Made by a program: the position numbers and the translations under genes. From assembly GCF_001720485.1 (NCBI RefSeq), contig NZ_CP017114.1, positions 3,162,001 through 3,226,000 of the forward strand: a DNA stretch of 64,000 nt, given 5' to 3'. Below are positions 47,789-58,057 of the stretch, piece after piece; position 1 is the first letter of the stretch, and every line of letters starts with the position of its first letter. Below the pieces are notes generated by a model. The model made no database searches. It was given only the letters and a program-made list of their open reading frames with translations, and was not told the origin of the DNA. This DNA comes from Cobetia marina (GTDB lineage Bacteria > Pseudomonadota > Gammaproteobacteria > Pseudomonadales > Halomonadaceae).

Positions 47789-48580
47789 ATGCCATCAGCG
47801 CACTTGAGCAATACCAGCCAGCCTTCCGCCTCCCATGCCATCCCCCACGGCATCGCGGCCTTCGTGACCGGCACCGACACGGAAATCGGCAAGACCTTCA
47901 TCGCAAGCGCCTTGCTGGCTCGTGCCCGCATGCGGGGCCTGAGCACTCTCGGACTCAAGCCCGTGGCGTCAGATTGTTTCGAGAGTCACGACGGGCTGGT
48001 CAATGCCGATGCCCTGTCGCTGCAGGCACAGTGCGAGCCGCCCGCGGATTACGAGAGCATCAATCCCTGGCGATTCGCTCCGGCCATCGCGCCGCATATC
48101 GCCGCACGCCAGGCAGGCGTGAGTCTCGAAGTGGCCAAAATCTCTCGACACATTCGTCACCAGCGCGAGAGGGCCCCGCGTGACCTGACCTTGATCGAGG
48201 GAGCAGGCGGCTGGCGCGTTCCGCTCAATGACGAGGAAGATTTCTCGGATCTGGCCATCGCCTTGGAGCTACCGGTGATCCTGGTGGTAGGCCTGAGACT
48301 CGGGTGCATCAATCATGCACGTTTGACCCTGGAAGCCATCGAGCGCGATGGGCTTGAGGTGGCAGGCTATGTCATCAACCATCTGGAAGCCGACATGGAA
48401 GTCAGTGAAGACAACATGGCGACGTTGTCGCGCACGCTGAAAGCGCCCTGTCTCGGCGTGGTGCCTTGGGTGCGTGATGATGACCTCACTGACAGCCGCC
48501 ATGCGGCAGAACGCGCCGCGAGCTATCTGCAATTGCCCTGCGGACTCGAGTCACGCAGCCAACATGGCCACTATGACTGA
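47789..48580 (+). CDS. bioD: Dethiobiotin synthetase
   Basis: ATP-dependent ring closure to dethiobiotin. 263 residues from the ATG at 47789 (a TTG six codons earlier is possible). Seen: the P-loop FVTGTDTEIGKT, GLKPVASDC, and LIEGAGGWRVPLND. Residues 1-20 are a variable Ser/His-rich leader. Last gene of the operon. bioA (diaminopelargonate aminotransferase), needed between BioF and BioD, is not in this window. Confidence 0.95.
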   Translation: MPSAHLSNTSQPSASHAIPHGIAAFVTGTDTEIGKTFIASALLARARMRGLSTLGLKPVASDCFESHDGLVNADALSLQAQCEPPADYESINPWRFAPAIAPHIAARQAGVSLEVAKISRHIRHQRERAPRDLTLIEGAGGWRVPLNDEEDFSDLAIALELPVILVVGLRLGCINHARLTLEAIERDGLEVAGYVINHLEADMEVSEDNMATLSRTLKAPCLGVVPWVRDDDLTDSRHAAERAASYLQLPCGLESRSQHGHYD

Positions 48581-48627
48581 CAAGCCGTCGCTGTGGCCTC
48601 CCTCAAGGGATAATTGGCCACAAGCGA

Positions 48628-48655
48628 TTGACTTGAAAGGCATCGCAGGTAAAAT
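48628..48655 (+). promoter_or_regulatory. tRNA-Leu promoter
   Basis: -35 TTGACT (48628-48633) and -10 TAAAAT (48650-48655) with a 16-base spacer; predicted start near 48662, nine bases before the tRNA. Confidence 0.8.
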
Positions 48656-48670
48656 GCACGCCAGCTTCTC

Positions 48671-48753
<83 letters not shown>

Positions 48754-48755
<2 letters not shown>

Positions 48756-48774
48756 TCAGCACATCCTGCTGATG
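48754..48774 (+). terminator. Hairpin directly after tRNA-Leu
   Basis: Perfect 8-base stem (CATCAGCA with TGCTGATG) overlapping the CCA end, followed by a C/T-rich stretch rather than a clean T-run. Confidence 0.5.
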
Positions 48775-49120
48775 CCCTCTCGAAGCATCCTCTCTGTCTT
48801 TCCTGATCTATCCCCTGTTCCATCAGTCCGCTGTCCACATGATGCGACTTGCTGTGTGATGCGACCTTTCATGGGATACGACTTTCCATGTGATTCTCAC
48901 GCGTATCGCGATCTCTCGTCGTGGCTTGCCGCACGCTGCATTCCCATGGCGTCGGGCTTGTGTACTCCGTCATTTCCCCTTGCCGTTCTCGCTAGCCGTT
49001 TCCCCCTGGCTTCTCCCTCTGTCGTCACACTCCAGTCGTTTCCCTGTCGGATTCAGCGCCCCCTTTCAGCGTCCAACCGCTTGCATCGAGGAAACGACAT
49101 CCTCTCTGTTCTTGTCTGGC
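48756..49120. other. Gene-free, pyrimidine-rich interval after tRNA-Leu
   Basis: 365 bases, rich in C and T on the plus strand and visibly less GC-biased than its neighbours. Around 48838-48895 three imperfect copies of a unit like ATGCGACTT-N5-CATG follow each other. No integrase, attachment repeat or credible gene is seen. Confidence 0.55.
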
Positions 49121-49492
49121 TCAACGAGGCCTCAGCCTGTCTTGCAGCGTCGCCAGCGTCAGGCGCGCGTCGTCCAGAAGTGCCTGTTGCTCATGACGAT
49201 CATGATGCGCCTCACCGGCCGCTGCCAGTTGCAGATTCAGATACTCGACACCGCTGGTGAAGCGATAGAACGCCTTGTGCGAGGCCACGGCACGGAATGC
49301 CTCGAGCTGATCTCCGGGCACCTCAAGCGGTCTGCCGGCGATGACCTCGGGCTCAGCCTCGCGAAGTGTCGCAAGCAGTGGCCTCACGGCAGCATTCCAC
49401 TCGTGACGACGCGGTAGATGGCGTGCGAGCAAGAATCCGACGAAGCCGCCAAGCACTATCCCACCAAGGCCCCACAGCAGTTCACTTGTCAT
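49121..49492 (-). CDS. Small single-span membrane protein of unknown function
   Basis: The 123-residue protein starting at MTSELLWGLGG has one glycine-rich membrane segment (residues 4-24) and a cytosolic helical domain with alternating charged residues. The topology recalls YhcB/ZapG-type proteins, but the sequence does not match that family by eye. An ATG six codons upstream is also possible. Monocistronic. Not recognised; no function claimed. Confidence 0.7.
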   Translation of the reverse strand: MTSELLWGLGGIVLGGFVGFLLARHLPRRHEWNAAVRPLLATLREAEPEVIAGRPLEVPGDQLEAFRAVASHKAFYRFTSGVEYLNLQLAAAGEAHHDRHEQQALLDDARLTLATLQDRLRPR

Positions 49493-49718
49493 GTTGGTGT
49501 CTCGGTGCATCCATCAGTGATCCAGCATCCTGGTAATAAAGCATGAGTCCTTCTGATACTAACGCGCTGGTGCGCAAGGGGTGTAGCGCCTTGACGGAAT
49601 CCTCCATTCCCGACATCCGTCATGGGACCTTCGTCCTACAAGATCGGCCTGCTGCAGCGAACGATCGCGCCATCAGCGCCAGGCGTTCAGGGACCGGCTC
49701 AGCGAGCCTGCCCGCGAC

Positions 49719-50045
49719 TCACTGCGCCCGCCCTCCCCACAGAATCAGCGCACTGCCCAGCAGGCAGACCAGCGAGCCGAGCAGATCCCAGCGACCCGGC
49801 ACCTGTTGCTCCACCAGCCAGAGCCAGAGCAGCGAGGTGACGATATATACCCCACCATAGATGGCAAAGGCTCGCCCCGCCTGATCGACATCCACCAGCG
49901 ACAGCAACCAGGCAAACGCACCGAGGCTCATCATGCCCGGGATCAACCATAAAGGGCTGCGATCCAGTTTCCACCAGGCCCAGAAGGCGAAACAGCCGGC
50001 AATTTCCGCCAGTGCCGCCAAGGGATAGATCCATACGATTGCCAT
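49719..50045 (-). CDS. ynfA: YnfA/UPF0060 family small membrane protein
   Basis: The 108-residue protein has four membrane segments with the family text [38 protein letters not shown] and [17 protein letters not shown] ending. The fold resembles small multidrug resistance exporters, and some members are reported to affect drug efflux; the substrate is unknown. Monocistronic, divergent from rnk. Confidence 0.94.
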   Translation of the reverse strand: MAIVWIYPLAALAEIAGCFAFWAWWKLDRSPLWLIPGMMSLGAFAWLLSLVDVDQAGRAFAIYGGVYIVTSLLWLWLVEQQVPGRWDLLGSLVCLLGSALILWGGRAQ

Positions 50046-50261
50046 GACGATATCCTTGCAGGGAAAGATGACAGCGCCTCACCACCTGTCGTGATCAGAC
50101 GACTCCCCTGTACGAGAAAAAGCGAATAGGATTGACCTGCGGCTGACAGGAACCTCGGGGCCACCCGGACGCCAACCGCTTCCCACGAAAACAATGCCAG
50201 GATTGGCGACGTCTTGCGGCGCAGCATAGCGCGACGCGACGTGATGACAAGGAACCTGCAG

Positions 50262-50714
50262 ATGACTCGGCCACGTCTGATCATCAACCGTCTGGATGCG
50301 GATCGCATTCAGCGCCTGATCGATAGCCAGCAGCATGATGACGAGCTGGCAACCCGCCTGGAAAGCCGCCTGATTCAGGCGGAGATCGTGCCACCGGATG
50401 ACTTTCCGAACAATCACGTCAGCATGCGCAGTCATCTGCGCCTCACCGGCTCTCGCTCTGGCCATCATGAACTGATGCTGCGTTATCCAGACCCCGCAAG
50501 CGATGAATGCATTCCGTTCGCCTTCGGCTCCACCGCGCCTTCCCTCCAGTCGGCCATAGCCCCGCTGTGCATCATGTCCCCCCTGGGGATCGCCCTGCTG
50601 GGACTGGCTGTCGGCGAGCAGATCACCCTGCCCTGCGAGGATGGCCTGAGCGACATCATCCGTGTCGATGCCATCCTGCATCAGCCAGAGGCCTGTGGTC
50701 AGTTCCACCTCTGA
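50262..50714 (+). CDS. rnk: Regulator of nucleoside diphosphate kinase (Rnk, GreA/B-like)
   Basis: The 150-residue protein has the Rnk layout: a short N-terminal coiled segment (LIINRLDADRIQRLIDS), the linker VPPDDFPNNHVSMRS and a C-terminal GreA/GreB-like FKBP domain with SPLGIALLGLAVGEQI. Rnk binds RNA polymerase but lacks the long coiled-coil tip acids of Gre factors. The start is set by AAGGA eight bases upstream; earlier in-frame ATGs exist. Confidence 0.9.
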   Translation: MTRPRLIINRLDADRIQRLIDSQQHDDELATRLESRLIQAEIVPPDDFPNNHVSMRSHLRLTGSRSGHHELMLRYPDPASDECIPFAFGSTAPSLQSAIAPLCIMSPLGIALLGLAVGEQITLPCEDGLSDIIRVDAILHQPEACGQFHL

Positions 50715-50946
50715 ATTCGCCGCCAGCGCTGTCGCCTTCTCGCCCGCGCTGGCGCGGCAGACCCCAGACCGGCCAGGCTGACAGCCGCCCTGTGCCCTGC
50801 CGGCCGACACGATACGCTATGATGAAAGTCAGCAGGGTTGCCGGACCTTGCTGCATCACGCCAATGCTCTCTGACCTCCCCACGCCACCTATCCCGCTGC
50901 GCACGCGCCAGCCGGGCACTCATCATGTCTGTCAGGAGATCTTCAC

Positions 50947-51492
50947 ATGGGCATCTCATCACACTCGCACATGGGTCTTGGCGCTCAGGCGCGCCTCAAG
51001 GAATCGCTGGCCCACTACTCGGCCAGCCATCGGCACCCCGACAATATTCGTCTGCATCTCATCTGTGTACCGCTCATCTTCACCGCGACGCTGATCCTTG
51101 TCTGGCGGCTGCTGGGGGGCCAGGGGATGTCCAGCGAACCCGGCGCGGGACTGTGGATGCTGCCCGGCGGCCTGCTGACCCTCGCTGCGCTCGGGTTCTA
51201 TGCCCGACTCTCGTGGCGCGCATCGCTGGTGATGCTGGTCTGGAGCCTGATCAGTCTTGCCGCGATGTTCGCGATGCTTGGCCTACGCTGGCCAGTGGTC
51301 CCGTTGATGGTGGCAATCTTCCTGCTTGCCTGGGTCGGTCAGATCATCGGCCACCGTCTCGAGGGGCGAAAACCCGCATTTCTCGATGACCTGCGCCAGC
51401 TTCTCATCGGCCCGCTGTTCGTACTTGTCGAACTGTTTCCCGACCTGCGTGACTGGCTTCTCGCATCCAAATCCTCCTCTGACGACGCCTGA
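50947..51492 (+). CDS. Mpo1-like/DUF962 membrane protein
   Basis: The 181-residue protein has four or so membrane segments and the family histidine motifs HYSASHRHPDNIRLHLIC near the N-terminus and GQIIGHRLEGRKPAFLDDL plus PLFVLVEL near the C-terminus. Yeast Mpo1 is an iron-dependent dioxygenase of 2-hydroxy fatty acids; the bacterial substrate is not established. It converges on the acyl-CoA dehydrogenase gene, a possible fatty-acid link (inference). Confidence 0.88.
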   Translation: MGISSHSHMGLGAQARLKESLAHYSASHRHPDNIRLHLICVPLIFTATLILVWRLLGGQGMSSEPGAGLWMLPGGLLTLAALGFYARLSWRASLVMLVWSLISLAAMFAMLGLRWPVVPLMVAIFLLAWVGQIIGHRLEGRKPAFLDDLRQLLIGPLFVLVELFPDLRDWLLASKSSSDDA

Positions 51493-51531
51493 GTCCGCCC
51501 TCTGCCATGCAAAGATCTGCAATGCAAAGGC

Positions 51532-51585
51532 CTGAAACGCAAACGCCCAGCGATCCGGAAGGATCGCTGGGCGTTTGCGTTTCAG
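51532..51585. terminator. Long bidirectional terminator (25-base perfect stem)
   Basis: Arms 51532-51556 and 51561-51585 are exact reverse complements around a GGAA loop, between convergent genes. Unusually long and perfect. Confidence 0.85.
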
Positions 51586-51642
51586 AGTGTCACGAATGAG
51601 CCGTTGCCCGAATCATCGCATGGCTCGCCGTACCGGCACGGC

Positions 51643-53472
51643 TCACTGCGCCGGATCGAAATCCTCGAGACGGAAGGCCATCAGCGGTGCAGCACCTGCC
51701 GCGATCTGGGCTTCCAGCGCGACGGCGCGCGGCAAGACCCGCTGGACGAAGTAGTTGCCCATGGCCAGCTTGCGACGGTAGAAATCCTCCCCGCTGGCAC
51801 CCGATGTCGCCAATCCCTGTACCGCGGCACGCGCCATGCGCAACCACAGATAGCTGTAGACACACAGCCCGGCCAGGTCGAGGAAATCGCAGGCTGCCGC
51901 CCCCAGCTCCTCGGGATTGTCATCCGCACGGGCCAGCAACTGCTCGGCGACACACTCCAGGCGCGCCAGTTCCTGCTGGCAGGCCTCGGCGAACGGCCGG
52001 GTCCGCTCGTCGTCATCCTGTCCCTCAAGCTCGGCCCTGACCTGCTCGGCAAAGCGTGCCACGTACGCCCCGCGATTGCGGTAGAGCTTGCGTCCGACCA
52101 GATCCATCGCCTGGATCCCATTGGTGCCTTCGTAGATCATCGCGATGCGGGCATCGCGCACGTACTGCTCGGCACCCCACTCCACGCAATAACCATTGCC
52201 GCCATAGAGCTGTTGCGCCATGACGGTGGCATCGAAGCCACGATCCGTCAGCAGCGCCTTGGCGATCGGCGTCAGGAATTGCACCAGTGCATCCGCATCA
52301 GCCTTCACCGCTTCATCGGCGTGATACTTGACGCGATCCAGCTGCTGACCGACGAAGACGGCAAAGGCCCGCCCGGACTCGTTCCAGACACGGGTTTCCA
52401 GCGCCATGCGGCGAACATCAGGATGAACCAGAATCGGATCAGCCGGCTTGTCTGGTGCCTGTGCGCCCGTCGGTGCGCGGCTCTGCAGACGTTCAGCAGC
52501 GAAATCCATCGCACTCTGATAGGCCACTTCCCCCAGTCCCAGCCCTTGCAGGCCGATGGAGAGGCGCTCGTAGTTCATCATGGTGAACATCGCCGCCAGC
52601 CCCTGGTGCGGCTCGCCGATCAACACCCCTTCGGCACCATCGAAGTTCATCACGCAGGTCGCGCTGCCCTTGATGCCCATCTTGTGCTCGATGGACCCAC
52701 AGCTGACCGCATTCGATGCCGCGGGCTGTCCCTCGGCATCGAGCAGTTGCCTGGAGACCAGAAACAGCGAGATGCCGCGGGTGCCGGAAGGCGCATCCGG
52801 CAGCTTGGCCAGCACCAGATGCACGATGTTGTCGACCATGTCGTGCTCGCCACCGGTGATCCAGATCTTGGTGCCGGTAATGCGATAACGTGGCAGCCCC
52901 AGCAGTGGGTCATCACCCTCGAGGGGCTCGGCACGAGTGCGGATCATGCCCAGGTCCGTCCCGCAGTGAGGCTCGGTCAGACACATGGTGCCCAGCCAGT
53001 CGCCGGCGTACATGCGCGGCAGAAAGACCCGCTTGACGGATTCAGGGGCATGACTGTCCATCGCCAGACAGGCCCCGGCATTCAGTGCCGGGTAGAGCGC
53101 GAAGCTGGTATTGGTGGCGTAGAGCATTTCCTCGAAGGCCACGGTGAGCATCTTTGGCATGCCCTGACCGCCGTATTCAGGGTTGCCACCCAACCCCATC
53201 CAGCCACCCTCGGCGAGCACCCGATAGGCTTCCTTGAAGCCCTTGGGCGTGGTGACACGCCCCTCTGCGAAGCGCGCGCCCTCGGCATCACCACTCAGGT
53301 TCAGCGGCAGCAGCTCTGCCTGGGTCACGCGCGCGCCTTCCTCGAGTATCGCCTCGGCCAGTTCCGCATTCACCTCGGAAGTGGCCTCCATGGTCGCCCA
53401 TTCCTGCTCGGCCGCGAATACCTCGTTGAGCACGAAACGTGCATCCTTGAGCGGTGCCTGATACTTGGCCAT
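51643..53472 (-). CDS. Acyl-CoA dehydrogenase, DmdC/long FadE-like type
   Basis: FAD enzyme introducing a double bond into an acyl-CoA. The start at MAKYQAPLKD (AAGGAG seven bases upstream) gives 609 residues, the long class with an extra C-terminal domain. Seen: CLTEPHCGTDLG, KIWITGGEHD, the catalytic glutamate in AMIYEGTNGIQAMDLVGRKL. This subfamily includes 3-methylmercaptopropionyl-CoA dehydrogenase of dimethylsulfoniopropionate breakdown and medium/long-chain enzymes; sequence alone does not decide. Monocistronic with a candidate regulator site upstream. Confidence 0.9.
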   Translation of the reverse strand: MAKYQAPLKDARFVLNEVFAAEQEWATMEATSEVNAELAEAILEEGARVTQAELLPLNLSGDAEGARFAEGRVTTPKGFKEAYRVLAEGGWMGLGGNPEYGGQGMPKMLTVAFEEMLYATNTSFALYPALNAGACLAMDSHAPESVKRVFLPRMYAGDWLGTMCLTEPHCGTDLGMIRTRAEPLEGDDPLLGLPRYRITGTKIWITGGEHDMVDNIVHLVLAKLPDAPSGTRGISLFLVSRQLLDAEGQPAASNAVSCGSIEHKMGIKGSATCVMNFDGAEGVLIGEPHQGLAAMFTMMNYERLSIGLQGLGLGEVAYQSAMDFAAERLQSRAPTGAQAPDKPADPILVHPDVRRMALETRVWNESGRAFAVFVGQQLDRVKYHADEAVKADADALVQFLTPIAKALLTDRGFDATVMAQQLYGGNGYCVEWGAEQYVRDARIAMIYEGTNGIQAMDLVGRKLYRNRGAYVARFAEQVRAELEGQDDDERTRPFAEACQQELARLECVAEQLLARADDNPEELGAAACDFLDLAGLCVYSYLWLRMARAAVQGLATSGASGEDFYRRKLAMGNYFVQRVLPRAVALEAQIAAGAAPLMAFRLEDFDPAQ

Positions 53473-53616
53473 GTGACTCTCCTTGCAGGTCTCTTCCGAC
53501 GACGTCTTGCAACGGCGTGGTTCGTGATGGCGTGCTGTCGGCCGCGAGCCTTCCGTCGTGACACTGCAATACCGTGACACTGCGCCGCTGGAGCGCTGAC
53601 AGGGTCCGACCCGCGA

Positions 53617-53634
53617 TTCAAACGATTGCTTGAA
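53617..53634. promoter_or_regulatory. Candidate PsrA-like operator
   Basis: The 18-base near-palindrome TTCAAACGATTGCTTGAA contains CAAAC-N4-GCTTG, one base from the CAAAC-N(2-4)-GTTTG pattern of the fatty-acid-responsive repressor PsrA of pseudomonads. It lies 145 bases upstream of the dehydrogenase start. Confidence 0.35.
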
Positions 53635-53724
53635 ACAATAGGCGCAATCGCTGTCTGCGTCATCTCGACCTTGGCCCAAGGCGTACCGCGCGACGCTCGC
53701 TGCGAGCCACGAGACCTCATGACG

Positions 53725-53762
53725 CAAGACGCCGCCCCGGCAGGAACCGGGGCGGCGTCTTG
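53725..53762 (-). terminator. Terminator after cysG
   Basis: Perfect 16-base GC-rich stem with a 6-base loop just beyond the cysG stop on the minus strand. T-run weak. Confidence 0.7.
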
Positions 53763-53800
53763 AGTACTTGATTACTTGAATGCTCGAAGCCTCACCTCTC

Positions 53801-55006
53801 TCAGGCAGTGTTCACCTGGGCCAGCGGCGTCGGGTGCTTGCCATCTTCCCAGCCAAGGCTGCTGTCGGCCGTCGGCGAGAACCACTTGAGGGAATCATGC
53901 AGCCTGACGACATCCCCGACGATGATCAACGTCGGCGGCTTGAGCCCCTGCCCCGCCACCTGTGCCGGCATCTCCGCCAGAGTCGCCACATGCACGCGCT
54001 GACGCGCGGTAGTGCCCTGCTCCACCAGAGCGATCGGCGTGCTGGCCGCCAGACCATGGTGGATCAGCTGCTCGCAGATCAGCGCCAGACTGCCCAGCCC
54101 CATGTAGAACACCAGGGTCTGGGCGGGGCGTGCCAGCGCCTCCCAGTCCAGGTCACAGCTGCCATCCTTGAGGTGCCCGGTGACGAAACGCACCGACTGG
54201 GCATGATCGCGGTGGGTCAGCGGAATCCCGGCGTAGGCGGCGCAACCGGAGGCCGCGGTGATACCTGGCACCACCTCGAAACTGATCCCGGCATCCGCCA
54301 GCGTCTCGAGTTCCTCACCACCACGCCCGAAGATGAAGGCATCGCCTCCCTTGAGGCGCACGACGCGATGGCCAGCGCGCGCATAGTCCACCAGTGCCTG
54401 ATTGATGCCTTCCTGGGGCACGCTGTGGTCACTGCGCGCCTTGCCGACATACAGCCGGCGGGCTTCAGGCCTGGCCAGTGCCAGAATCTCGTGACTCACC
54501 AGCCGGTCATGGATGATCACGTCGGCCTGCTGCAGATGACGCAATGCCTTGAGGGTCAGAAGCTCCGGGTCGCCGGGGCCGGCGCTGACCAGCGCCACCT
54601 GACCATGCGTGCCGGTGAAGCGATCCTCCTCCTTCACCGGCAACACCGCCTCGCCCGCGACCAGCCGGGGCGGAAGACGCACGCTGGAGTCCGCCGGATG
54701 ACGCGGCGCAAACACCATGACATGCTGCTCACGCGCGTGGCGCAGGATACCGCGGTCCCGGCCCTCGCTGCCCGTGACGACCAGCCACAGCTGGCCGGGT
54801 GCAGGCACCGGCAACAGCGTATCGGCCACTTCCCAACCCTCTTGACCGCACAGTCTCTCCAGCGCCGGCATTCGGGCATCGCCGTAGACACACAGATCCG
54901 CCCCCAGGCCGGCAAAGCGCTCGGCCAGCGCCAGCGCCTCCTGGCCACCGCCGATCAGGCACAGCTGGAGTCGTGAAGGATCACAAGAGAGATTGAGAAA
55001 TTCCAT
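53801..55006 (-). CDS. cysG: Uroporphyrinogen-III C-methyltransferase with a reduced CysG N-terminal domain
   Basis: The C-terminal 260 residues are a full SAM-dependent uroporphyrinogen methyltransferase: [34 protein letters not shown] and [19 protein letters not shown]. The N-terminal 135 residues correspond to the siroheme dehydrogenase/ferrochelatase part of CysG but are short: the nucleotide loop LIGGGQEAL remains, the usual AATDD segment reads VTGSE, and the dimerisation/catalytic subdomain of about 80 residues is missing. Total 401 residues against about 457 in CysG. Start taken at the ATG at 55006; an ATG (55012) and a GTG (55018) are close by. Confidence 0.88.
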   Translation of the reverse strand: MEFLNLSCDPSRLQLCLIGGGQEALALAERFAGLGADLCVYGDARMPALERLCGQEGWEVADTLLPVPAPGQLWLVVTGSEGRDRGILRHAREQHVMVFAPRHPADSSVRLPPRLVAGEAVLPVKEEDRFTGTHGQVALVSAGPGDPELLTLKALRHLQQADVIIHDRLVSHEILALARPEARRLYVGKARSDHSVPQEGINQALVDYARAGHRVVRLKGGDAFIFGRGGEELETLADAGISFEVVPGITAASGCAAYAGIPLTHRDHAQSVRFVTGHLKDGSCDLDWEALARPAQTLVFYMGLGSLALICEQLIHHGLAASTPIALVEQGTTARQRVHVATLAEMPAQVAGQGLKPPTLIIVGDVVRLHDSLKWFSPTADSSLGWEDGKHPTPLAQVNTA

Positions 55007-55142
55007 GGGCATATCCACAAACGGGGCGAGGCTGGGTAGCAGCCTTCGATGAACGGCATTTTAGAGCATAAGAAACACTCTCTAAAATAACCAATAAGCA
55101 TAACGACCCCGAAGGCACGTTGTAGCAGAGCCGCAGACGAAA

Positions 55143-55172
55143 AACCCCCGCTTCCGGCAGGAAGCGGGGGTT
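55143..55172 (-). terminator. Terminator after serS
   Basis: Perfect 13-base stem with a GGCA loop; on the minus strand it is followed by TTTTCG. Confidence 0.8.
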
Positions 55173-55202
55173 CGGGGCGCGAGCGGAGCTGCGCGGCGGG
55201 CC

Positions 55203-56546
<1,344 letters not shown>

Positions 56547-56615
56547 CTACCTCAGCCACGCCCCGCTTCGCAGCCGCCGCAATGCCGAGGCAGCCACCCG
56601 GGGGCAGGCCGTCGC

Positions 56616-56993
56616 TCACAGCAGGGCGCGGGCGAGCTTCATGCCGAGCGCCACCATGCCCAGACAGGCCACCACGCTCACCGCGACGTAGATCAGCCCT
56701 GCCAGCATGCGCCCGCTGATCATCAGATTGAGCGCTTCGAGGGCGAAGGTGGAAAAGGTGGTGAAGGCGCCGGTGAAGCCGGCCACCATGATCGCCTGCC
56801 AGACAGGCGCAAGCTTGAGCTCCTGGGTGACCCAGATGAACAGGAAGCCCATCAGGCAGCTGCCGAGGAGATTGACCCCGAGCGTCCCCCAGGGGAACCC
56901 TCGACCCGCCGTTCCCGTGATCCAGCCACTGACCAGATAACGTCCAAGAGCGCCGATGGCGCCGCCCGCTGCTACTGCCAACCAGGTTCCCAT
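56616..56993 (-). CDS. crcB: Fluoride ion channel CrcB/Fluc
   Basis: The 125-residue, four-span protein of the dual-topology fluoride channel family. Seen: GGAIGALGRYLVSGW near the N-terminus, GTLGVNLLGSCLMGFL with the conserved asparagine, and GFTGAFTTFSTFALEAL with the phenylalanine box. Three in-frame ATGs lie within 20 bases; the one giving MGTWLAVAAGG is chosen as it matches the family start. No fluoride riboswitch was recognised upstream. Confidence 0.94.
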   Translation of the reverse strand: MGTWLAVAAGGAIGALGRYLVSGWITGTAGRGFPWGTLGVNLLGSCLMGFLFIWVTQELKLAPVWQAIMVAGFTGAFTTFSTFALEALNLMISGRMLAGLIYVAVSVVACLGMVALGMKLARALL

Positions 56994-57199
56994 GTCTCGC
57001 ATCTGCCTCATGTCATGAGCCGCCAGCGGCTCGTCCAGCTGTCGAAATACAAGACCATGCCTCAGGTACGCAGCCGCACCTGAGGCATGTCATTGACTGC
57101 CAGTGTAAGAAAATCGCGGGACGCGGGGAACTCGGGTCACGGGAAAGACGGGTTCAGCAAAGCATGACTCGCCGCCCGTGATGACCGACGGCCATGGAA

Positions 57200-58057
57200 T
57201 CAGTTCAGCTCGCTTCTCAGCCCATCCAGCACTTGCTGCCACCGATGGTGGGCACCGTCCTTGCCGCCCAGTTGCTCAAGCCCGCGTGCCGTCCAGGTGC
57301 CGGGCGTGCCGATGCGCGAGGCAAGCTCGCCCGGCGGGGTATCGGGGTGGGCTTCCATCAGGGCAAGGGCATCACGCATCTGGGTCATCAACAACTGGCG
57401 GGCCTGCGGCCCGGTGATGCCGGGGACGGTCTGGAACCAGTCAAGCAGCGCCTGCTGCTGGGCCAGCTGCCAGGCATTCACGCAGACTGCCAGCATGCTG
57501 GCCTCGAAGGCGGCCTCTTCCTCGAAGGCAATCACCTGCCGGACTGCCGGACTGAGCAGGTCCCGCGTGAGGGGGTCTTCCGGATAGAGCGTGAGCGCGC
57601 TCTGCCCCTCGGACACCGCCAGCCCCGTCATCACGCGCACCACCCTGGCCGGCGCGAACCAGCGCTGCAGGTTGGCGAGTGAGACACCGGCCGCCATCAC
57701 CATCAGATGATGGTCCTTGCTCAGAGCGCGGCTTTCACGCAGTTCCATGGCCAGCGCTTCCAGCTGCTGCGGTCGGACCCCGACCAGCACACAGAGGCTG
57801 GCTTCGCACACCGCGACGTTGCTGGCGTGGCGGACGGCACCGAAACGCCAGCCCAGGCGGTGGCTGCGGACATCATTGCGCGGCGAGAGGTGGAACTCCA
57901 GATCATGCCGCGAGCGCCCATCGCGCAGGCAGCCTCGCGCCAGCGCGACCAGAAGAGACTCCGCCAGTTCTCCCACGCCCAGCACCCCCAATCGCGTAGG
58001 AGGCTGACGGGATTCGCGATGGCAGGTGGAGGTCGAGGGATAGGATGACGATGCCAT
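57200..58057 (-). CDS. NAD(P)-binding protein distantly related to pyrroline-5-carboxylate reductase
   Basis: The 285-residue protein starts at MASSSYPSTST (AGGAG eight bases upstream). A Rossmann opening LGVLGVGELAESLLVAL at about 22-38, the strand LCVLVGVRPQQLEAL, then VMAAGVSLANLQRWF and VVRVMTGLAVSEGQSA follow the ProC plan. The C-terminal half lacks the usual SGPAY segment that binds the substrate and instead reads ASMLAVCVNAWQLAQQ, but keeps an ARQLLMTQMRDAL helix. So proline synthesis is doubtful and another imine or keto substrate is possible. Divergent from ydiJ. Confidence 0.75.
   Translation of the reverse strand: MASSSYPSTSTCHRESRQPPTRLGVLGVGELAESLLVALARGCLRDGRSRHDLEFHLSPRNDVRSHRLGWRFGAVRHASNVAVCEASLCVLVGVRPQQLEALAMELRESRALSKDHHLMVMAAGVSLANLQRWFAPARVVRVMTGLAVSEGQSALTLYPEDPLTRDLLSPAVRQVIAFEEEAAFEASMLAVCVNAWQLAQQQALLDWFQTVPGITGPQARQLLMTQMRDALALMEAHPDTPPGELASRIGTPGTWTARGLEQLGGKDGAHHRWQQVLDGLRSELN

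Larger units (their letters stand above)
53473..53800. other. Gene-free interval upstream of the acyl-CoA dehydrogenase gene
   Basis: 328 bases holding a near-palindrome (53617-53634) and the cysG terminator (53725-53762). No protein gene is credible here. Confidence 0.65.

Noticed and set aside
56994..57199. Fluoride riboswitch upstream of crcB
   Set aside because: I looked for the conserved pseudoknot elements and saw none.
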